From assembly GCA_025350365.1 (NCBI GenBank), contig JANXXY010000393.1:1-12336 (forward strand): a DNA stretch of 12,336 nt. Reading direction: 5' to 3'. Positions 1 through 8,086 of this stretch are shown here, one piece after another. Source of the stretch: Bacteroidales bacterium. Lineage in GTDB: Bacteria > Bacteroidota > Bacteroidia > Bacteroidales > JAAUTT01. A program made the position numbers and the translations under genes. The first letter of the stretch is position 1, and each line of letters opens with the position of its first letter. Under the pieces are notes generated by a model. That model saw nothing but the letters and a program-made list of their open reading frames with translations. It was not told the DNA's origin and ran no database searches.

Positions 1-468
1 ATCGACAAGAACAAGTATACCTACAAAAACCCAGTTGCTGATTACTTAATGGGCTTATCCGCACGTTATTCCTATAAACAATTTGATATCGCAGCCTCTT
101 CACGTATTAGTATTGGAAATTACGTTTACAACGCTGTTGCTTCAGGCGCTTCTTATGATATCAGATATGCATTGGGTTACTGGGCTAACGCACCCAAATT
201 CCTGGAAGATACAAAATTCGTAACTCGTCAGCCATATTCGGATTATTTCGTTCAAAATGCCTCCTTCTTCAAACTGGATAATTTAAGCGCCGGATATACC
301 TTTGATAAACTTTTTAGCAAGGTGAACACAAGAGTTAGCTTTACTGCCCAAAATGTATTTACTGTTACAAAATACAAAGGCATTGATCCTGAAGTTGATG
401 GTGGCGTTGACAATAATTTTTATCCACGTCCGCGTACATTTATTCTGGGAGTTAACTTAACTTTTTAA
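1..468 (+). CDS. susC: SusC/RagA-family TonB-dependent outer-membrane transporter, C-terminal end (5' truncated by window)
   Basis: This open frame enters the window already running and gives 155 residues before TAA at 466-468. The last part has the hallmarks of the SusC C-terminus: 'FFKLDNLSAGYTF' followed by amphipathic beta strands, 'FTAQNVFTVTKYKGIDPE', 'YPRPRTFILGVNLTF', and a terminal Phe as in outer-membrane beta barrels. The methionine at position 49 is internal, not a start. SusC proteins are about 1000 residues, so most of the barrel, the plug and any N-terminal extension lie upstream of the window. In the family, SusC forms a TonB-powered importer capped by its SusD lipoprotein. 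Here susD follows 20 bases downstream, supporting co-transcription. The substrate is inferred to be alpha-glucan from the downstream GH13 enzyme, not from this fragment. The symbol is a family label. Confidence 0.93.
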   Translation: MDKNKYTYKNPVADYLMGLSARYSYKQFDIAASSRISIGNYVYNAVASGASYDIRYALGYWANAPKFLEDTKFVTRQPYSDYFVQNASFFKLDNLSAGYTFDKLFSKVNTRVSFTAQNVFTVTKYKGIDPEVDGGVDNNFYPRPRTFILGVNLTF

Positions 469-488
469 CATTCTAATAATACAAATAT

Positions 489-2087
489 ATGAATAAAAAG
501 ATTTTAACATTAAGTGTTGTATTTGCAACATTGATGATTATGTCCTGTGTAAAAGACTTGGATGTAAAACCTATTGATCCCAATCTTGTTTTGTCCACTA
601 ATCTGAAAGACAGACCTGGTGCGATGAAACAAGCTTTGTCTAAAATTTATGCAGGGTTTTTAACCCGTGGGCAAGCTGGTGATGACAATGATATAAATTC
701 ACAAGATGCTAACTTTACCTGCTTCATCCGTGCATGGTGGAATGTTCAGGAATTAACCACCGATGAAGTAATATGCGCTTGGGGTGACCCTGGTATTCCA
801 GATTTGAATACGCAAACCTGGACTTCAAACAATCCTTTTTTAACGGGTGTTTATTCACGCATCATATGGCTCGCAGTATTGTCTAACGATTATATTCGCT
901 TAACAACTGGTGATTCTGACCCTGACATAATTAAATACAATGCTGAAGCACGGTTTTTACGGGCGTTGGCATACTATTATGCTATCGATTTGTTTGGTAA
1001 TCCTGCTTTTATCACTGAAGCAGATAAGGTAGGTAGTTTTTTTCCTTCACAAACGGACAGAAAGTCATTATTTGCTTATGTTGAAAAGGAACTACTGGAT
1101 GTTCAGGACAAATTAGGCGATCCAAAATTTGAACTGTACCGTGCTGATAAAGCCGCTGCCTGGATGTTACTTTCCAAATTATATCTTAATGCTGAAGTAT
1201 ATACTGGTACTGCGAGATGGGCTGATTGCAAAACGTATAGCGATAAAGTAATTAATAGTGGAAAATATTCATTAGCTACAAATTACAGACAAAACTTCAG
1301 CTCTGACAATGACATCAGCCCTGAAATGATTTTCTCTTTAGCGGCTGACGGTATTAATATTCAAGGACCCACGGGTGTATCTTTCATCATCCACTCATCT
1401 TCAAATGGAACTTATATTGATGCGGCAACACTTGGTTTACCTGGCAACTGGGGAGGAAACAGAACAAAAAAACAATTTGTAAATGTTTTAATCGATACAT
1501 TAGCAATATACGGAAATGCATCAGTTGTGAGTGCCAAAGATACTATGTTTAAACAGGTTAAGGATAAACGTATATTCATCAGATTACTTGACGCCTGGAA
1601 TATAACGAATATGCCAACTTATCCACAAGGTATCGGAGTATACAAATTTACCAATAAACGCTCAGATGGTGGAGCTATCGTAAATTATAACTCTGATTTT
1701 GCAAGTACAGACTTTCCTATTTTCCGTCTTTCTGAGGCTTATTTAATGAGAGCGGAAGCTTTACTAAAATCTGGTGACGCTGCAAATGCTGTTACAGATA
1801 TAAACGTAATAAGAAATCGTGCTTTCGGCAATGCTACCCATAATATTTCTGCATCACAATTAACTAATCAATATTTACTTGATGAACTTGGACGGGAATT
1901 TTACTATGAAGGACATAGACGTACCGATTTAATTCGTTTTGGCCAATTTTCAGATGGAACGTATACCTGGGCATGGAAAGGAAATGTAATGGGAGGTGCA
2001 AAAACCGACAAACACTTAGATTTATTTCCGATTCCGGGTGATGAAGTGTCTGCTAATCCAAATATAATTCAAAATCCTGGTTATTAA
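489..2087 (+). CDS. susD: SusD/RagB-family starch-binding outer-membrane lipoprotein
   Basis: The protein has 532 residues, normal for SusD. It starts with a short lipoprotein signal (MNKK, hydrophobic stretch, then 'MIMSC') with the lipidated Cys at residue 20. 'VKDLD' after the Cys resembles the Bacteroidota surface-export pattern. The RagB/SusD fold is visible in 'AEARFLRALAYYYAIDLFG' (about residues 152-170, the TPR-like helical core), in 'ELGREFYYEGHRRTDLIRFG' (about 466-486), and in the typical tail 'LFPIPGDEVSANPNIIQNPGY'. In the family, SusD sits over SusC as a lid and presents glycan to the pore. The gene begins 20 bases after susC and ends 19 bases before the next gene, so all three are probably one transcript. 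Several Trp residues in the N-terminal third ('AWWNVQELTTDEV') are candidates for glycan stacking, which is inference. Specificity for starch is inferred from the neighbouring amylase. Confidence 0.95.
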   Translation: MNKKILTLSVVFATLMIMSCVKDLDVKPIDPNLVLSTNLKDRPGAMKQALSKIYAGFLTRGQAGDDNDINSQDANFTCFIRAWWNVQELTTDEVICAWGDPGIPDLNTQTWTSNNPFLTGVYSRIIWLAVLSNDYIRLTTGDSDPDIIKYNAEARFLRALAYYYAIDLFGNPAFITEADKVGSFFPSQTDRKSLFAYVEKELLDVQDKLGDPKFELYRADKAAAWMLLSKLYLNAEVYTGTARWADCKTYSDKVINSGKYSLATNYRQNFSSDNDISPEMIFSLAADGINIQGPTGVSFIIHSSSNGTYIDAATLGLPGNWGGNRTKKQFVNVLIDTLAIYGNASVVSAKDTMFKQVKDKRIFIRLLDAWNITNMPTYPQGIGVYKFTNKRSDGGAIVNYNSDFASTDFPIFRLSEAYLMRAEALLKSGDAANAVTDINVIRNRAFGNATHNISASQLTNQYLLDELGREFYYEGHRRTDLIRFGQFSDGTYTWAWKGNVMGGAKTDKHLDLFPIPGDEVSANPNIIQNPGY

Positions 2088-2106
2088 TCAATTTAAACAT
2101 AAAACG

Positions 2107-3156
2107 ATGAAAAATTACATATTTATATTTTTAGCTTTCATTGGGTTGATAAATTTTTTCACTTCCTGTGAAAAGGATGAAACAAAGACAATAATGTTAG
2201 CTAACCCTGTTGCACCTGAATTAACAACGGTGCCTGAACTGGTATTAAAAAGAGTGGATGCATCAAAACCATTACAGTTTATTGGAACTAAAGCTGATTT
2301 TGGATTTTCCAGCTCAGTGACTTACAATTTGGAGGCCGATTTGGCTGGTAACCAATTTGCAAACCCAATTGTAATAGCATCAGGCAAAGTAGATACATTT
2401 AACATTTCGACTACTGATCTTAACTCAATATTGATTAAGACTTTGCCTTTGGATAAAATTTCGGCAATGGAATTAAGGGTTAGGGCTATATTAACTGTTG
2501 AGGCTTCAGGCGCTAACTCAATAGTTGCCAACTCTGAACCAAAAGCTGTTAGCATCACTACATACGGACCGCCTTCCTTAACTTTAACAACTGCAGGAAC
2601 ACTACAAAATATAACTTCTCCAACTGACAATAAAATCTACAAAGGTTGGATTTATACAGATGGTACCGGCTTCCAGTTTACTAATAAGGATGATGGAAAA
2701 AAATATGGAGGAGCTGAAACAGCATTAGTCGAAAACGGCACTGCTATTGCTCTGGTCGCTGGTGCTTACAATCTTGCAGTTGATTTAAATACTGGCAAAA
2801 TGTCTATGGAAAAGACAGATGTTACGATTGGTATTATTGGAAATGCCACAAATGGCATTGGCGGAGTTCTTGACGGGTGGTCAAGAGATATTAAAATGAC
2901 ATGGAATTTTACTGATCAAACCTGGAATATAAATATTATTCTCGGAGCAGGAGGTATCAAATTCAGAACTCATGGCGCCTGGTCGCCAGTTAACGTAGCT
3001 TATGATCCCGATGCAATGGATTTGAACAACCTGTATCAAAGTAACACGAGACCTAATACCGACAGCAAAGACATTGCTGTTACCGCTGGTACATACAATA
3101 TAAAACTCTATTTGGCAACTAAACCAATGAAGGTTGTTATTGCTCCTTCAAATTAG
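2107..3156 (+). CDS. SusE-like surface lipoprotein with probable starch-binding domain
   Basis: The protein has 349 residues and a lipoprotein signal ending 'FFTSC', with the Cys at residue 21. 'EKDE' right after it matches the Bacteroidota lipoprotein export signal for surface display. The first ~150 residues ('NPVAPELTTVPELVLKR', 'VTYNLEADLAGNQF', 'MELRVRAIL') look like the Ig-like SusE N-terminal domain. Two beta-rich segments follow: about 168-236 ('YKGWIYTDGTGFQFTNKDDG') and about 237-349 ('IGIIGNATNGIGGVLDGW' to the end). The second has the SusE/SusF C-terminal starch-binding signature of a 'IGxAT...GW' opening and a 'AGTYNIKLYLATKPMKV' closing strand. In the family these are non-catalytic proteins that hold alpha-glucan at the cell surface. 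The gene lies 19 bases after susD. It is shorter than B. thetaiotaomicron SusE/SusF-type proteins with several CBMs. Function is inferred from architecture and position; direct starch binding is untested. Confidence 0.82.
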   Translation: MKNYIFIFLAFIGLINFFTSCEKDETKTIMLANPVAPELTTVPELVLKRVDASKPLQFIGTKADFGFSSSVTYNLEADLAGNQFANPIVIASGKVDTFNISTTDLNSILIKTLPLDKISAMELRVRAILTVEASGANSIVANSEPKAVSITTYGPPSLTLTTAGTLQNITSPTDNKIYKGWIYTDGTGFQFTNKDDGKKYGGAETALVENGTAIALVAGAYNLAVDLNTGKMSMEKTDVTIGIIGNATNGIGGVLDGWSRDIKMTWNFTDQTWNINIILGAGGIKFRTHGAWSPVNVAYDPDAMDLNNLYQSNTRPNTDSKDIAVTAGTYNIKLYLATKPMKVVIAPSN

Positions 3157-3167
3157 TAATTATTAAA

Positions 3168-3197
3168 GTTGTGGTCAATCCATATATTGATCGCAAC
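3168..3197 (+). promoter_or_regulatory. RNA hairpin between the SusE-like and SusF-like genes
   Basis: Arms at 3168-3179 (GTTGTGGTCAAT) and 3186-3197 (ATTGATCGCAAC) pair over 12 positions around a 6-base loop. The only two non-Watson-Crick positions are G-U wobbles, so the structure works as RNA on the + strand. No T run follows directly, so it is not a standard terminator. It sits 11 bases after the stop of the SusE-like gene and 29 bases before the ATG of the SusF-like gene. It may set mRNA stability or processing, or act as a leaky attenuator within the operon. That role is inference. Confidence 0.45.
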
Positions 3198-3226
3198 ATT
3201 AATTTAAATCTTTTAAACTATTACAC

Positions 3227-5116
3227 ATGAAAATAAAAACGTTTTATAAATTACTACTGGTACTTGTTACCACTACAATCATTTATGCCGCATGCACAAA
3301 GGAAAAATCGGAAGTTAGATTAGATCCACAACTTGCAACAACACAATCGGCCAATATCAAATCTGATTCTGCCATAGTTACCGGGTTGGTTATTGCCGGT
3401 AATGGATTTAGCGAAAAAGGTGTTTGTTGGGACATTACTCCTGCCCCAACAGTTGATAAAAATAAAGCCGTTACTTCTTCAACTGATGACAAAGCGACTT
3501 ATAAAGTTACTTTAGCCGGTTTGAAATATGCTACAAAATACTATGTACGTGCTTATGCTGTTAATGCAAATGGTACAATTTATGGTGATGACTTAACCTT
3601 TACAACGTTATCAGTTGTCCCTTTTCTTTCAACTACTGTTGTTTCTGTTATTACCGGAACTACTGCAACAAGTGGTGGCAATATTACCGATAACGGTGGC
3701 GAAGCTGTTACTGCAAGAGGTGTTTGCTGGAGTATAAATCACAACCCAACTATTAGTGACAGTAAATCAACTGATGATAAAGGAAATGGCATATTTACCA
3801 GCAGTCTGCCTAACTTGTTAGGAAAAACTACTTATTATGTGAGAGCTTATGCTACCAATAAAATTGGGACATCCTATGGTACTGAAGTTTCTTTCATAAC
3901 ATTGATTGCTGTACCTACAGTTTCAACTACTATTATTACTAATATCACCGCTGCCGGTGCATCTTCCGGAGGTAATATAACTATGGATGGTGGTGATGTA
4001 ATTATCGCCAGAGGTGTTTGCTGGAGCACCAGCGCTAATCCCACAATTGCTGATAGTAAAACGAGCGATGGAGTTGGTAAAGATGTATTCACAACTACAC
4101 TTGCTGGCTTAAATGTTGCTACATTGTACCATGTTCGTGCCTTTGCAACAAACTCTGCCGGTGTGGGGTATGGTAATGATGTTCAATTTATGACCTTCCC
4201 TACTGCAATTTATGCATTGGGTGATGGAACCACTGCGGGTGGGGACAATACCATCGCTGTCAAAGTCAATCAATCTTCTACTCCTGGTATTTATGTAGGT
4301 GTTTTAGATTTACTAGCTGCCAAAAGCTTGAAATTCATTCTTACTTTAGGAAATTGGCAACCGCAATGGGGTCAAGCTGCCGGAGCTGCTACAGGTACAT
4401 TAGGTATAAATCGGGGAGGAGGCACTGATCCTGACGCAATTACAACTCCTGCAACTGCCGGAAAATTCAAAGTAACAGTTGATATGAGTAAAATGACTTA
4501 TAAAATTGAACCTGCTTTCCCAACAACATTATATATGATTGGTGATGGCGTTGGTAGTTGGGATTGGCCAACTATTAATCTTCCAATGATTCCTGTAAAT
4601 AGTCATCCTAATTTATTCTGGAAAATAGTTTGGATGAATGCCACGGGTGGATTCAAAATGGCGGAAGTTAGAGATTGGGGTACCGATTTTGGCAAAACGG
4701 GAAGTGCTACTGCCGGAGTTTATGATAAAGGTGGTGAAAATATTCCTGTTCCCGGAACAGCTGGTTATTATATGGTAGTAGTTGATTTAACTACCAACAA
4801 AATAGCAATTGCCGATCCAAAAGTTTATCTGATTGGCAATACCATTGGATCGTGGGATACAGCAAACGCAGCTGGTTTATTTACCGTTGATAATAGCAAT
4901 AGCGTTGTTACAATTACCAAAACTTTAGTTGCTGATGAAATTAGAATGTATGCATGGCATCCTTGGTTTACCGATTGGTGGCAATCGGAGTTTATCATCT
5001 TAGATGGTAAGATTGAATTCCGTGGTACAGGTGGCGATCAAGCCCGTGTTAAAGTTACTTCTGCATCCCATTCAGTTAATTTGAATTTCAAGACTGGTGA
5101 TGGTGCAATTCAATAA
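3227..5116 (+). CDS. SusF-like surface lipoprotein: three fibronectin-like repeats plus three starch-binding-type modules
   Basis: The protein has 629 residues and a lipoprotein signal ending 'IYAAC' (Cys 23), followed by 'TKEK', which fits surface export. Residues about 35-325 are three tandem repeats of about 98-100 residues. Each has the pattern G-V-C-W ... P-T-(I/V) ... Y-(Y/H)-V-R-A-(Y/F)-A-x-N ... Y-G-(D/T/N) ... F-x-T; the GVCW copies are near residues 65, 165 and 263. This fibronectin III-like repeat is common in Bacteroidota surface proteins. Residues about 325-432, 433-531 and 532-629 are three beta modules opening 'YALGDG', 'YMIGDGVGSW' and 'YLIGNTIGSW', like SusE/SusF starch-binding domains. 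They are rich in exposed-type Trp (W377, W381, W484, W577, W580, W584, W585), likely sugar-stacking residues. The likely role is to hold alpha-glucan near the amylase and SusCD, with the FN3-like repeats as a spacer. The glycan specificity is inferred. Confidence 0.82.
   Translation: MKIKTFYKLLLVLVTTTIIYAACTKEKSEVRLDPQLATTQSANIKSDSAIVTGLVIAGNGFSEKGVCWDITPAPTVDKNKAVTSSTDDKATYKVTLAGLKYATKYYVRAYAVNANGTIYGDDLTFTTLSVVPFLSTTVVSVITGTTATSGGNITDNGGEAVTARGVCWSINHNPTISDSKSTDDKGNGIFTSSLPNLLGKTTYYVRAYATNKIGTSYGTEVSFITLIAVPTVSTTIITNITAAGASSGGNITMDGGDVIIARGVCWSTSANPTIADSKTSDGVGKDVFTTTLAGLNVATLYHVRAFATNSAGVGYGNDVQFMTFPTAIYALGDGTTAGGDNTIAVKVNQSSTPGIYVGVLDLLAAKSLKFILTLGNWQPQWGQAAGAATGTLGINRGGGTDPDAITTPATAGKFKVTVDMSKMTYKIEPAFPTTLYMIGDGVGSWDWPTINLPMIPVNSHPNLFWKIVWMNATGGFKMAEVRDWGTDFGKTGSATAGVYDKGGENIPVPGTAGYYMVVVDLTTNKIAIADPKVYLIGNTIGSWDTANAAGLFTVDNSNSVVTITKTLVADEIRMYAWHPWFTDWWQSEFIILDGKIEFRGTGGDQARVKVTSASHSVNLNFKTGDGAIQ
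3716..4026 (+). repeat. Internal coding repeat, exact 17-base copies in fibronectin-like modules 2 and 3
   Basis: AGAGGTGTTTGCTGGAG occurs exactly at 3716-3732 and 4010-4026, 294 bases (98 codons) apart. It encodes the R-G-V-C-W-S core of repeats 2 and 3 of the SusF-like protein. The first repeat, near 3419, has a diverged version (GGTGTTTGTTGGGA). The DNA identity points to fairly recent tandem duplication of modules 2 and 3, or to gene conversion between them, with module 1 being older. Confidence 0.6.
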
Positions 5117-5133
5117 GTAACATTTCATACAGT

Positions 5134-5166
5134 TTTAAAAAAGGTTCTAAAGGTGCTTTTTTTAAA
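5134..5166 (+). terminator. Weak AT-rich hairpin after the SusF-like gene
   Basis: TTTAAAAAAG (5134-5143) can pair with CTTTTTTTAAA (5156-5166), leaving one extra T, across a 12-base loop. It lies 18 bases after the stop codon. The stem is almost all A-T and no independent T tract follows. It could be a weak or partial terminator that lowers transcription into the amylase gene, but it may also be chance in AT-rich DNA. Confidence 0.28.
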
Positions 5167-5186
5167 GAAACTACAAAGTATCTATT

Positions 5187-5220
5187 TACCCTGTCAGTAT
5201 TTGAAATACCTGACAGGGTA
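5187..5220. repeat. CTGTCAG-type hairpin upstream of the amylase
   Basis: TACCCTGTCAG-TAT (5187-5200) is the reverse complement of ATACCTGACAGGGTA (5206-5220) apart from one bulged base, giving a stem of about 14 bp and a very small loop. The CTGTCAG/CTGACAG core is the same as in the structured element after the amylase (8120-8196). The amylase gene is therefore flanked on both sides by members of one short palindrome family. It may act as a bidirectional terminator or mRNA end-protector, or be a dispersed repeat. No T run follows (TTTATAG). Confidence 0.55.
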
Positions 5221-5336
5221 TTTATAGTAAATCAGATTGAAATTATACCTTGCGGACAATTGATACTTTCTTTTTAATCTGAAGAATTTAGGTTTTTCAT
5301 CTATACCCTTCTTTTCATTACTTAAACTAATCAATC

Positions 5337-8081
5337 ATGACCCGCTTCAGTTTTATTATATTAATCATTATTCTTCCGTTTCATCTTGTTGGGCAGCTAG
5401 TTACCACCACCCCCGCCCTCCCGGGCGATAACCAACCGGTTACCATCACCTTCGATGCCACCCAGGGAACTGCAGAACTTAAGGATTTTACGGGCGATGT
5501 ATATGCTCATACGGGAGTGGTTACTGACAAAAGCACCTCAACGAGCGACTGGAAATATGTAAAAACACTATGGGGAATTAATACCCCCGAAACAAAATTA
5601 ACACGTACCGGCACCAACACTTATCAACTCTCAATTTCGCCCGATATCCGGGCATATTACAGTGTACCTGCTTCTGAAAAAATACTAAAAATGGCGTTTG
5701 TCTTCCGAAGTGCCGATGCTACAAAGCAAGGAAAAGATACAGGCGGAACTGATATATTTGCCTCTGTTTACGAAACCGGGCTTCATGTTAGTTTTGTAAA
5801 TCCTTCAACTATTTTCTCCTTTGTAACAGAAAATCAATCCATCAACATAAACATTGTCGCCACAGATAACGATTCTATTAGCCTCTTTCTTGATAATATT
5901 CGAATCAAATCCGTCATTGGCCAATCACTAACACACACACTTTTAGCTACAGGAACAGAAAAACATACCCTGATAGCAAAAGCATACAAAAATATGCTGA
6001 TTACTGCCGATACCGCCTATTACCTGATACCCGGCACTGTTGTATATGCATCCCTGCCAGTGGGTGTCCGTGACGGAATTAATTATGCAGACGACCACAC
6101 TGTTACCCTTGTGCTTTTTGCACCCTATAAAAATTACACTTATGCCATTGGCGATTTCAGCGGCTGGATGCCCGATAATTTATACCTGATGAAAAAAGAT
6201 GGCGATCGATTCTGGATTACTTTATCAGGACTTACTCCAGGGAAGGAATATATATTTCAATACCTGATTGATGGAAACCTTCGCATTGCAGACCCCTACA
6301 CTGAAAAGACTTCCGATCCCAACGACAAATACATTTCATCTGCCATATATCCTGATCTGATCAAATATCCTGATAACAATACAAGTGAGGTGGCAAGCGT
6401 ATTTCAAACAGAACAGACACCATTTGTGTGGCAGGTAACTAATTTTACCCCTCCTGCCAAAGAAAAGCTGGTGATATACGAATTGCATATCCGCGATTTT
6501 ACCGCTAACCGCGACATAAAAACGGTTACTGACACCCTCACTTATTTAAAACGTTTAGGTATAAATGCTATTGAACTTATGCCCATAAGTGAATTCGAAG
6601 GTAACGACAGCTGGGGCTATAATCCATCGTTCTATTTTGCACCCGACAAAGCATATGGCACCAAAAACGATTATAAAAAATTTATCGACATGTGCCATAA
6701 AAACGGTATCGCGGTCATTCAGGACATGGTACTTAACCATTCATACAACCAATCGCCATTGGTGCGTTTGTATTTCGACGGCACAAAACCCATGGCTCAA
6801 AATCCCTGGTATAACCAATCATCACCCAATACCACCTACTCATGGGGAAACGACTTTAATCACGAAAGTGTTTATACTAAAAAGCTGGTGGATAGCATCG
6901 CCTCGTTCTGGATGAATGAATACAAGATGGATGGTTTCCGGTACGATTTTACCAAAGGTTTTACTAATACCCCCGGAGATGGCTGGGCTTATGACGCTTC
7001 ACGCATTGTTATTCTTAAACGGTTGGCAACTGAAATCTGGAAACGAAAGTCTAACGCTTATGTGATATTTGAACATCTTTCGGATAACAGCGAAGAAACA
7101 GTTTTGGCAAATTTCGGCATCATGCTATGGGGTAATATGAATTCGAAATACAACGATGCGACCATGGGATTCAATGATTCCGGCAAATCAGATCTGTCAT
7201 GGAATTCATATAAAAGCCGTGGCTGGAATAGTCCAAACCTGGTTGGTTATATGGAAAGCCATGACGAGGAAAGGTTAATGTTTAAGAATATCACGTTTGG
7301 AAATTCCTCCGGATCTTATAATATCAAGGAAATGGCTACCGCCCTAAACCGAATGAAGATGGCTGCGTCATTCTTTTATACCATACCCGGCCCCAAAATG
7401 CTTTGGCAGTTTGGCGAACTCGGCTATGATATAAGTATTGATCAGGGCGGAAGGCTTAGTCAAAAACCTATCCACTGGGATTATTACAGCGATGCAAACC
7501 GACGGTATCTTTTTGAGATCAATAAGGCATTAATTAAGTTAAAGACGGACGAGCCGGTATTTTCAACCAACAATTTCACTTTGGACGTCTCAGGTTCGTT
7601 GAAACATATTGAATTGCTGGATGCTTCGGCCAATGTTGAAATAATTGGCAACTTCGATGTTACTAATAAAGATTATACATTAACCTTTTCTTCGTCAGGA
7701 AAATGGTATGACTTTTTTAAAGGTGATAGCATTACTTTAACCGGAACCAGTTACCCAATGACGTTGAAACCAGGTGAATTTCATCTGTTTTCATCAAAAA
7801 AATTCATTAATTCCGGGTCGGTATTAACATCAGTAAAAAAAATAAACGAAATTGATGGCATATCAGTATATCCAAATCCATTTTCGACAGAGTTACTCAT
7901 CGAAGGTTCGGTAAATCTTAAAGAAGTTGAGGTATATAATTTGCAGGGTAAAAAAGTACTCTTTAAAAATATAACCAGTGATGAAATCATTGACACATCA
8001 AACCTTCCGGCAGGCATGTATTTTATTTCGGTAACAAATATGAATGGCGAAAAGAAAATAATTAAAATATCGAAAATCTAA
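5337..8081 (+). CDS. Secreted GH13 alpha-amylase with CBM48 module and T9SS C-terminal sorting domain
   Basis: The protein has 914 residues. A type I signal peptide (MTRF..., hydrophobic run, 'HLVG' then Gln20) is followed by a beta-rich N-terminal region (about 20-150) that I cannot name with certainty. Next comes an Ig-like stretch (about 150-240), then a CBM48-like module (about 246-355, 'LVLFAPYKNYTYAIGDFSGW'). The GH13 barrel starts at 'LVIYELHIRDF' (about 377). The family motifs are intact: region I D463-x3-N467-H468; region II GFRYD with R535 and nucleophile D537; region III E579 (general acid/base); region IV H642-D643. A C-terminal beta domain (about 750-830) leads to the T9SS type A domain (841-914, 'ISVYPNPF', 'VEVYNLQGKKV', 'LPAGMYFISV'). 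The expected reaction is hydrolysis of alpha-1,4 (possibly alpha-1,6) glucosidic bonds at or beyond the cell surface. CBM48 plus GH13 is also seen in pullulanases and branching enzymes, so exact bond specificity is open. It occupies the role of SusG in this locus. Confidence 0.92.
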   Translation: MTRFSFIILIIILPFHLVGQLVTTTPALPGDNQPVTITFDATQGTAELKDFTGDVYAHTGVVTDKSTSTSDWKYVKTLWGINTPETKLTRTGTNTYQLSISPDIRAYYSVPASEKILKMAFVFRSADATKQGKDTGGTDIFASVYETGLHVSFVNPSTIFSFVTENQSININIVATDNDSISLFLDNIRIKSVIGQSLTHTLLATGTEKHTLIAKAYKNMLITADTAYYLIPGTVVYASLPVGVRDGINYADDHTVTLVLFAPYKNYTYAIGDFSGWMPDNLYLMKKDGDRFWITLSGLTPGKEYIFQYLIDGNLRIADPYTEKTSDPNDKYISSAIYPDLIKYPDNNTSEVASVFQTEQTPFVWQVTNFTPPAKEKLVIYELHIRDFTANRDIKTVTDTLTYLKRLGINAIELMPISEFEGNDSWGYNPSFYFAPDKAYGTKNDYKKFIDMCHKNGIAVIQDMVLNHSYNQSPLVRLYFDGTKPMAQNPWYNQSSPNTTYSWGNDFNHESVYTKKLVDSIASFWMNEYKMDGFRYDFTKGFTNTPGDGWAYDASRIVILKRLATEIWKRKSNAYVIFEHLSDNSEETVLANFGIMLWGNMNSKYNDATMGFNDSGKSDLSWNSYKSRGWNSPNLVGYMESHDEERLMFKNITFGNSSGSYNIKEMATALNRMKMAASFFYTIPGPKMLWQFGELGYDISIDQGGRLSQKPIHWDYYSDANRRYLFEINKALIKLKTDEPVFSTNNFTLDVSGSLKHIELLDASANVEIIGNFDVTNKDYTLTFSSSGKWYDFFKGDSITLTGTSYPMTLKPGEFHLFSSKKFINSGSVLTSVKKINEIDGISVYPNPFSTELLIEGSVNLKEVEVYNLQGKKVLFKNITSDEIIDTSNLPAGMYFISVTNMNGEKKIIKISKI

Positions 8082-8086
8082 GTAGA

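Noticed and set aside
49..468. A separate 139-residue gene starting at 49
   Set aside because: The same frame is open to position 1 and reads as SusC barrel sequence, so the Met at 49 is internal to a truncated susC.
2322..4092. Minus-strand ORFs at 2322-2630, 3283-3492 and 3874-4092
   Set aside because: They are antisense shadows of beta-rich, Thr/Ala-rich lipoprotein genes, with low-complexity translations and no independent support.
5271..5282. TTTTTAATCTGA upstream of the amylase matching, in reverse complement, 8382-8393 upstream of the glycosyltransferase
   Set aside because: It is a 12-base AT-rich match, the two copies are inverted relative to their genes, and no dyad or promoter context was found. 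Chance is likely.
6589..6915. 108-codon + strand ORF and the 6555-6740 - strand ORF inside the amylase
   Set aside because: They are out-of-frame shadows of the GH13 catalytic domain, which is intact with all four conserved regions in the main frame.
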